In this document: positions 60,879-64,000 of the stretch, piece after piece
Layout of the letters: each line of letters begins with the position of its first letter
Numbering within the stretch: the stretch's first letter is position 1
DNA from: an uncultured Trichococcus sp.
Lineage (GTDB): Bacteria; Bacillota; Bacilli; Lactobacillales; Aerococcaceae
NCBI RefSeq assembly: GCF_963663645.1
Contig: NZ_OY760499.1
Location: 186,001-250,000 of the forward strand
DNA length: 64,000 nt
Direction of reading: 5' to 3'
Position numbers and translations under genes: made by a program
The notes under the pieces: generated by a model
The model's database searches: none
What the model saw: only the letters and a program-made list of their open reading frames with translations
Told to the model about the DNA's origin: nothing

Positions 60879-61799
60879 ATGGCAGAGTCTTTAATAGACA
60901 TCCGGAAACGCATTGCTTCCACAAAGAAGACAAGTCAAATAACAAGCGCCATGCAAATGGTATCTGCCTCCAAACTGATCCGTGCCGAACAAAAAGTACG
61001 GGGATATCAGCTTTATGCAGCAAAAATACGCGAAATCGTAACACATATAGCCAGTACCCAATTATCTTTGCTTGAGGAGCATGGTCATGTGTCAGCGAGC
61101 GATCAGGTTCTGTTCGATTTCCACGATATGTTGATCGAACGACCCATCCGCAAAACAGGCTATCTGATCATTTCCTCCGATAAAGGGTTGGCAGGAGGCT
61201 ACAACAGTTCGATCCTAAAAGCGACAAAAGATATGCTTGCGATCGACCACGCTTCAAACGATGAGTTTGTTGTGCTGTCGGTAGGTGGAGCGGTCGCTGA
61301 TGATTTAAGGAAGAGTGGCATCGAAGTTGCATTCGAAATCAGAGATTTGAACGACCAGCCCAGCTTTACGGAAGTCAGCGATATCGTAGTGAAGGCAATC
61401 CAACTCTATCGGGATGGCGTTTTTGATGAGTTGTACGTTTGCTACAAACATCACGTCAACGCTTTGATCTCAGAGTATCGGGCTGAAAAAATGCTGCCGT
61501 TGACGGACTTGGATTCCCATGAAGCGGTCGGTTATGAAGTCGATTATCTTTTTGAACCGAACAAAGAAGAAATTTTGGAAATTTTACTTCCGCAATATGC
61601 GGAAAGTTTGATTTTTGGAGCCATTATCGATGCGAAATCATCCGAGCATGCTTCCCGCATGACAGCCATGAAGAGCGCCACCGATAATGCGACCAATATG
61701 ATCAATGATATGACGATTCAGTACAACCGCGTGAGGCAGACTGCGATCACGCAAGAAATCACCGAAATCGTCGGTGGAGCTTCTGCTCTGGAAGATTAG
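60879..61799 (+). CDS. atpG: F0F1 ATP synthase subunit gamma
   Basis: Central rotor shaft. The 306-residue protein begins with the coiled SLIDIRKRIASTKKTSQITSAM and MVSASKLIRAEQ and ends with the conserved helix KSATDNATNMINDMTIQYNR near residue 270 followed by RQTAITQEITEIVGGASAL. It is some 15-20 residues longer than common forms, with the extra length around residues 60-85 (HVSASDQVLFDFHDML). GAGGTGATA lies before the ATG. Confidence 0.94.
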   Translation: MAESLIDIRKRIASTKKTSQITSAMQMVSASKLIRAEQKVRGYQLYAAKIREIVTHIASTQLSLLEEHGHVSASDQVLFDFHDMLIERPIRKTGYLIISSDKGLAGGYNSSILKATKDMLAIDHASNDEFVVLSVGGAVADDLRKSGIEVAFEIRDLNDQPSFTEVSDIVVKAIQLYRDGVFDELYVCYKHHVNALISEYRAEKMLPLTDLDSHEAVGYEVDYLFEPNKEEILEILLPQYAESLIFGAIIDAKSSEHASRMTAMKSATDNATNMINDMTIQYNRVRQTAITQEITEIVGGASALED

Positions 61800-63251
<1,452 letters not shown>

Positions 63252-63252
63252 G

Positions 63253-63678
63253 ATGGTATACCTGCAAGTGAATGTGGTGACGCCGGATGGTATAGCCTTC
63301 CAGCATCGCGCTAAAGCAGTGACCGCCAAAACAACGGACGGCGGCATAACCATCATGCCAAACCATACCCCGATCATTGTGCCTTTGGCGATCGCCGATC
63401 TGATCGTAACGCGTGTGACCGATGAGTTGGCCCAAAACCATATTGCCGTCAACGGTGGCATCATGGAAGTGCGGGACAACGTGGTCAACATCATTGCGAA
63501 CAGTGCAGAACGCGCACGGGATATCGATATCGACCGTGCAGAAGTCGCGAAAGAACGCGCCGAGAGAAAGATGGCCGAGGCTCGCGACATCAAAAACGAA
63601 AAAGAATTCCAACGCGCGAAGATTTCGCTGTCGAAAGCCGTCAACCGAATCGGTGTTTCGAAGAACAGATCCAGCTGA
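63253..63678 (+). CDS. atpC: F0F1 ATP synthase subunit epsilon
   Basis: Regulatory subunit on the rotor. The 141-residue protein has the beta sandwich (VVTPDGIAFQHRAKAVTAKT, GGITIMPNHTPIIVPLAI, residues 6-85) and a C-terminal two-helix arm (residues 90-135, rich in ERAERKMAEARDIKNEKE). It starts one base after the atpD stop. Last gene of the operon. Confidence 0.95.
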   Translation: MVYLQVNVVTPDGIAFQHRAKAVTAKTTDGGITIMPNHTPIIVPLAIADLIVTRVTDELAQNHIAVNGGIMEVRDNVVNIIANSAERARDIDIDRAEVAKERAERKMAEARDIKNEKEFQRAKISLSKAVNRIGVSKNRSS

Positions 63679-63679
63679 G

Positions 63680-63712
63680 AAAAAAGAGGCCAAAGATGGC
63701 CTCTTTTTTTTG
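63680..63712 (+). terminator. terminator of the ATP synthase operon
   Basis: AAAAGAGGCCA pairs with TGGCCTCTTTT around a four-base loop, with T8 running on. Confidence 0.92.
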
Positions 63713-63953
63713 ACTCATGTATTTCCTGACGATTAATTAGCGGACGCGTTGATATGCACAGATTATCAGCGGAAATAGCCCGCAATTTCACTTCGTTGTA
63801 TTGTAACATATTATTATACCTGATTAAGAAAACAAATGTAAACGATTTTCTTAGTGAATTCTTAAGGAGTGCCCCGACAAAAACGAGTTTCTTTGTTTTT
63901 TTTTCAAAATATTTATGTTAGTATAGTTTGAGAATATGGGAGGAGTGCGTCGC

Positions 63954-64000
63954 TTGGACATAACGCTGTTTAACGGTATAATAGTATTGCTATCCCATAT
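63954..64000 (+). CDS. start of a DUF1146-like small membrane protein (truncated by window end)
   Basis: GGGAGGAGTGCGTCGC precedes a TTG at 63954 opening the frame MDITLFNGIIVLLSH, which runs off the window. Start, hydrophobicity and location directly after atpC match DUF1146 (YwzB-like) proteins that commonly follow the ATP synthase operon in Firmicutes. Only 15 residues are visible, so the call is tentative. A TATAGT box lies about 30 bases upstream. Confidence 0.5.
   Translation, partial: MDITLFNGIIVLLSH

Overview
The window looks like chromosome of a low-to-mid GC Firmicute of the order Lactobacillales, most like Carnobacteriaceae (Trichococcus-type). This rests on Firmicute gene families and gene pairs (murT-gatD, prfA-prmC-ywlC-glyA-upp ahead of the ATP synthase operon, a NiaR/NiaX pair, a YtrA-type GntR with a DUF1648 permease), AGGAGG ribosome sites, frequent TTG starts and sigma-A promoters. 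The taxonomic placement is inference. No rRNA, tRNA, prophage or CRISPR array was seen.

Layout. 1-2.6 kb: IclR regulator and 2-keto-3-deoxygluconate kinase with a palindromic operator. 2.6-3.8 kb: three small minus-strand genes. 4-12.5 kb: aromatic amino acid block, with tyrA-aroK-aroE on the minus strand diverging from aroF-aroB-aroA-aroC-pheA on the plus strand. The plus operon is preceded by a short ORF extremely rich in Phe/Tyr/Trp codons and then a strong terminator, which reads as a leader-peptide attenuator. 12.6-13.8 kb: niacin repressor and niacin ECF transporter with a perfect NiaR-type operator. 13.9-16.4 kb: beta-carbonic anhydrase and an intact IS200/IS605 element (tnpA + tnpB). 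16.5-23.9 kb: luxS, an iron-type dehydrogenase, cytidine deaminase, glyoxalase, lipases/phosphodiesterase and a free-standing structured RNA candidate. 24.4-32.6 kb: complete glycogen operon glgB-C-D-A-P. 33-41 kb: aspartokinase, a ZosA-like metal ATPase under PerR-type boxes, uppP, a lone PTS IIA(Glc), flavin reductase and ring-cleaving dioxygenase. 41-50 kb: lactonase, a IIA(Gut)-like protein lacking its histidine, AI-2E family permease, SppA, RDD protein, GntR/DUF1648 pair and gatD-murT. 50.4-56.7 kb: tdk, prfA, prmC, ywlC, glyA, upp. 57.2-63.7 kb: complete F1Fo ATP synthase operon atpBEFHAGDC, followed by the start of a DUF1146-like gene.

The most unusual material is intergenic. First, three copies of a ~287-bp element with 18-bp terminal inverted repeats and no coding capacity (37273-37559, 47349-47634, 55469-55756) each sit inside the loop of a Rho-independent terminator, flanked by 10-bp direct repeats. 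All three have the same orientation relative to the upstream gene and carry their own terminator at the upstream end. Second, six further intergenic sites hold hairpin arrays of four unrelated sequence families. All of these, and the interior of the 287-bp element, repeat with the same 50-52 bp spacing, about five DNA helical turns. Third come the aromatic leader peptide and the structured RNA. These are the candidates for undescribed biology.
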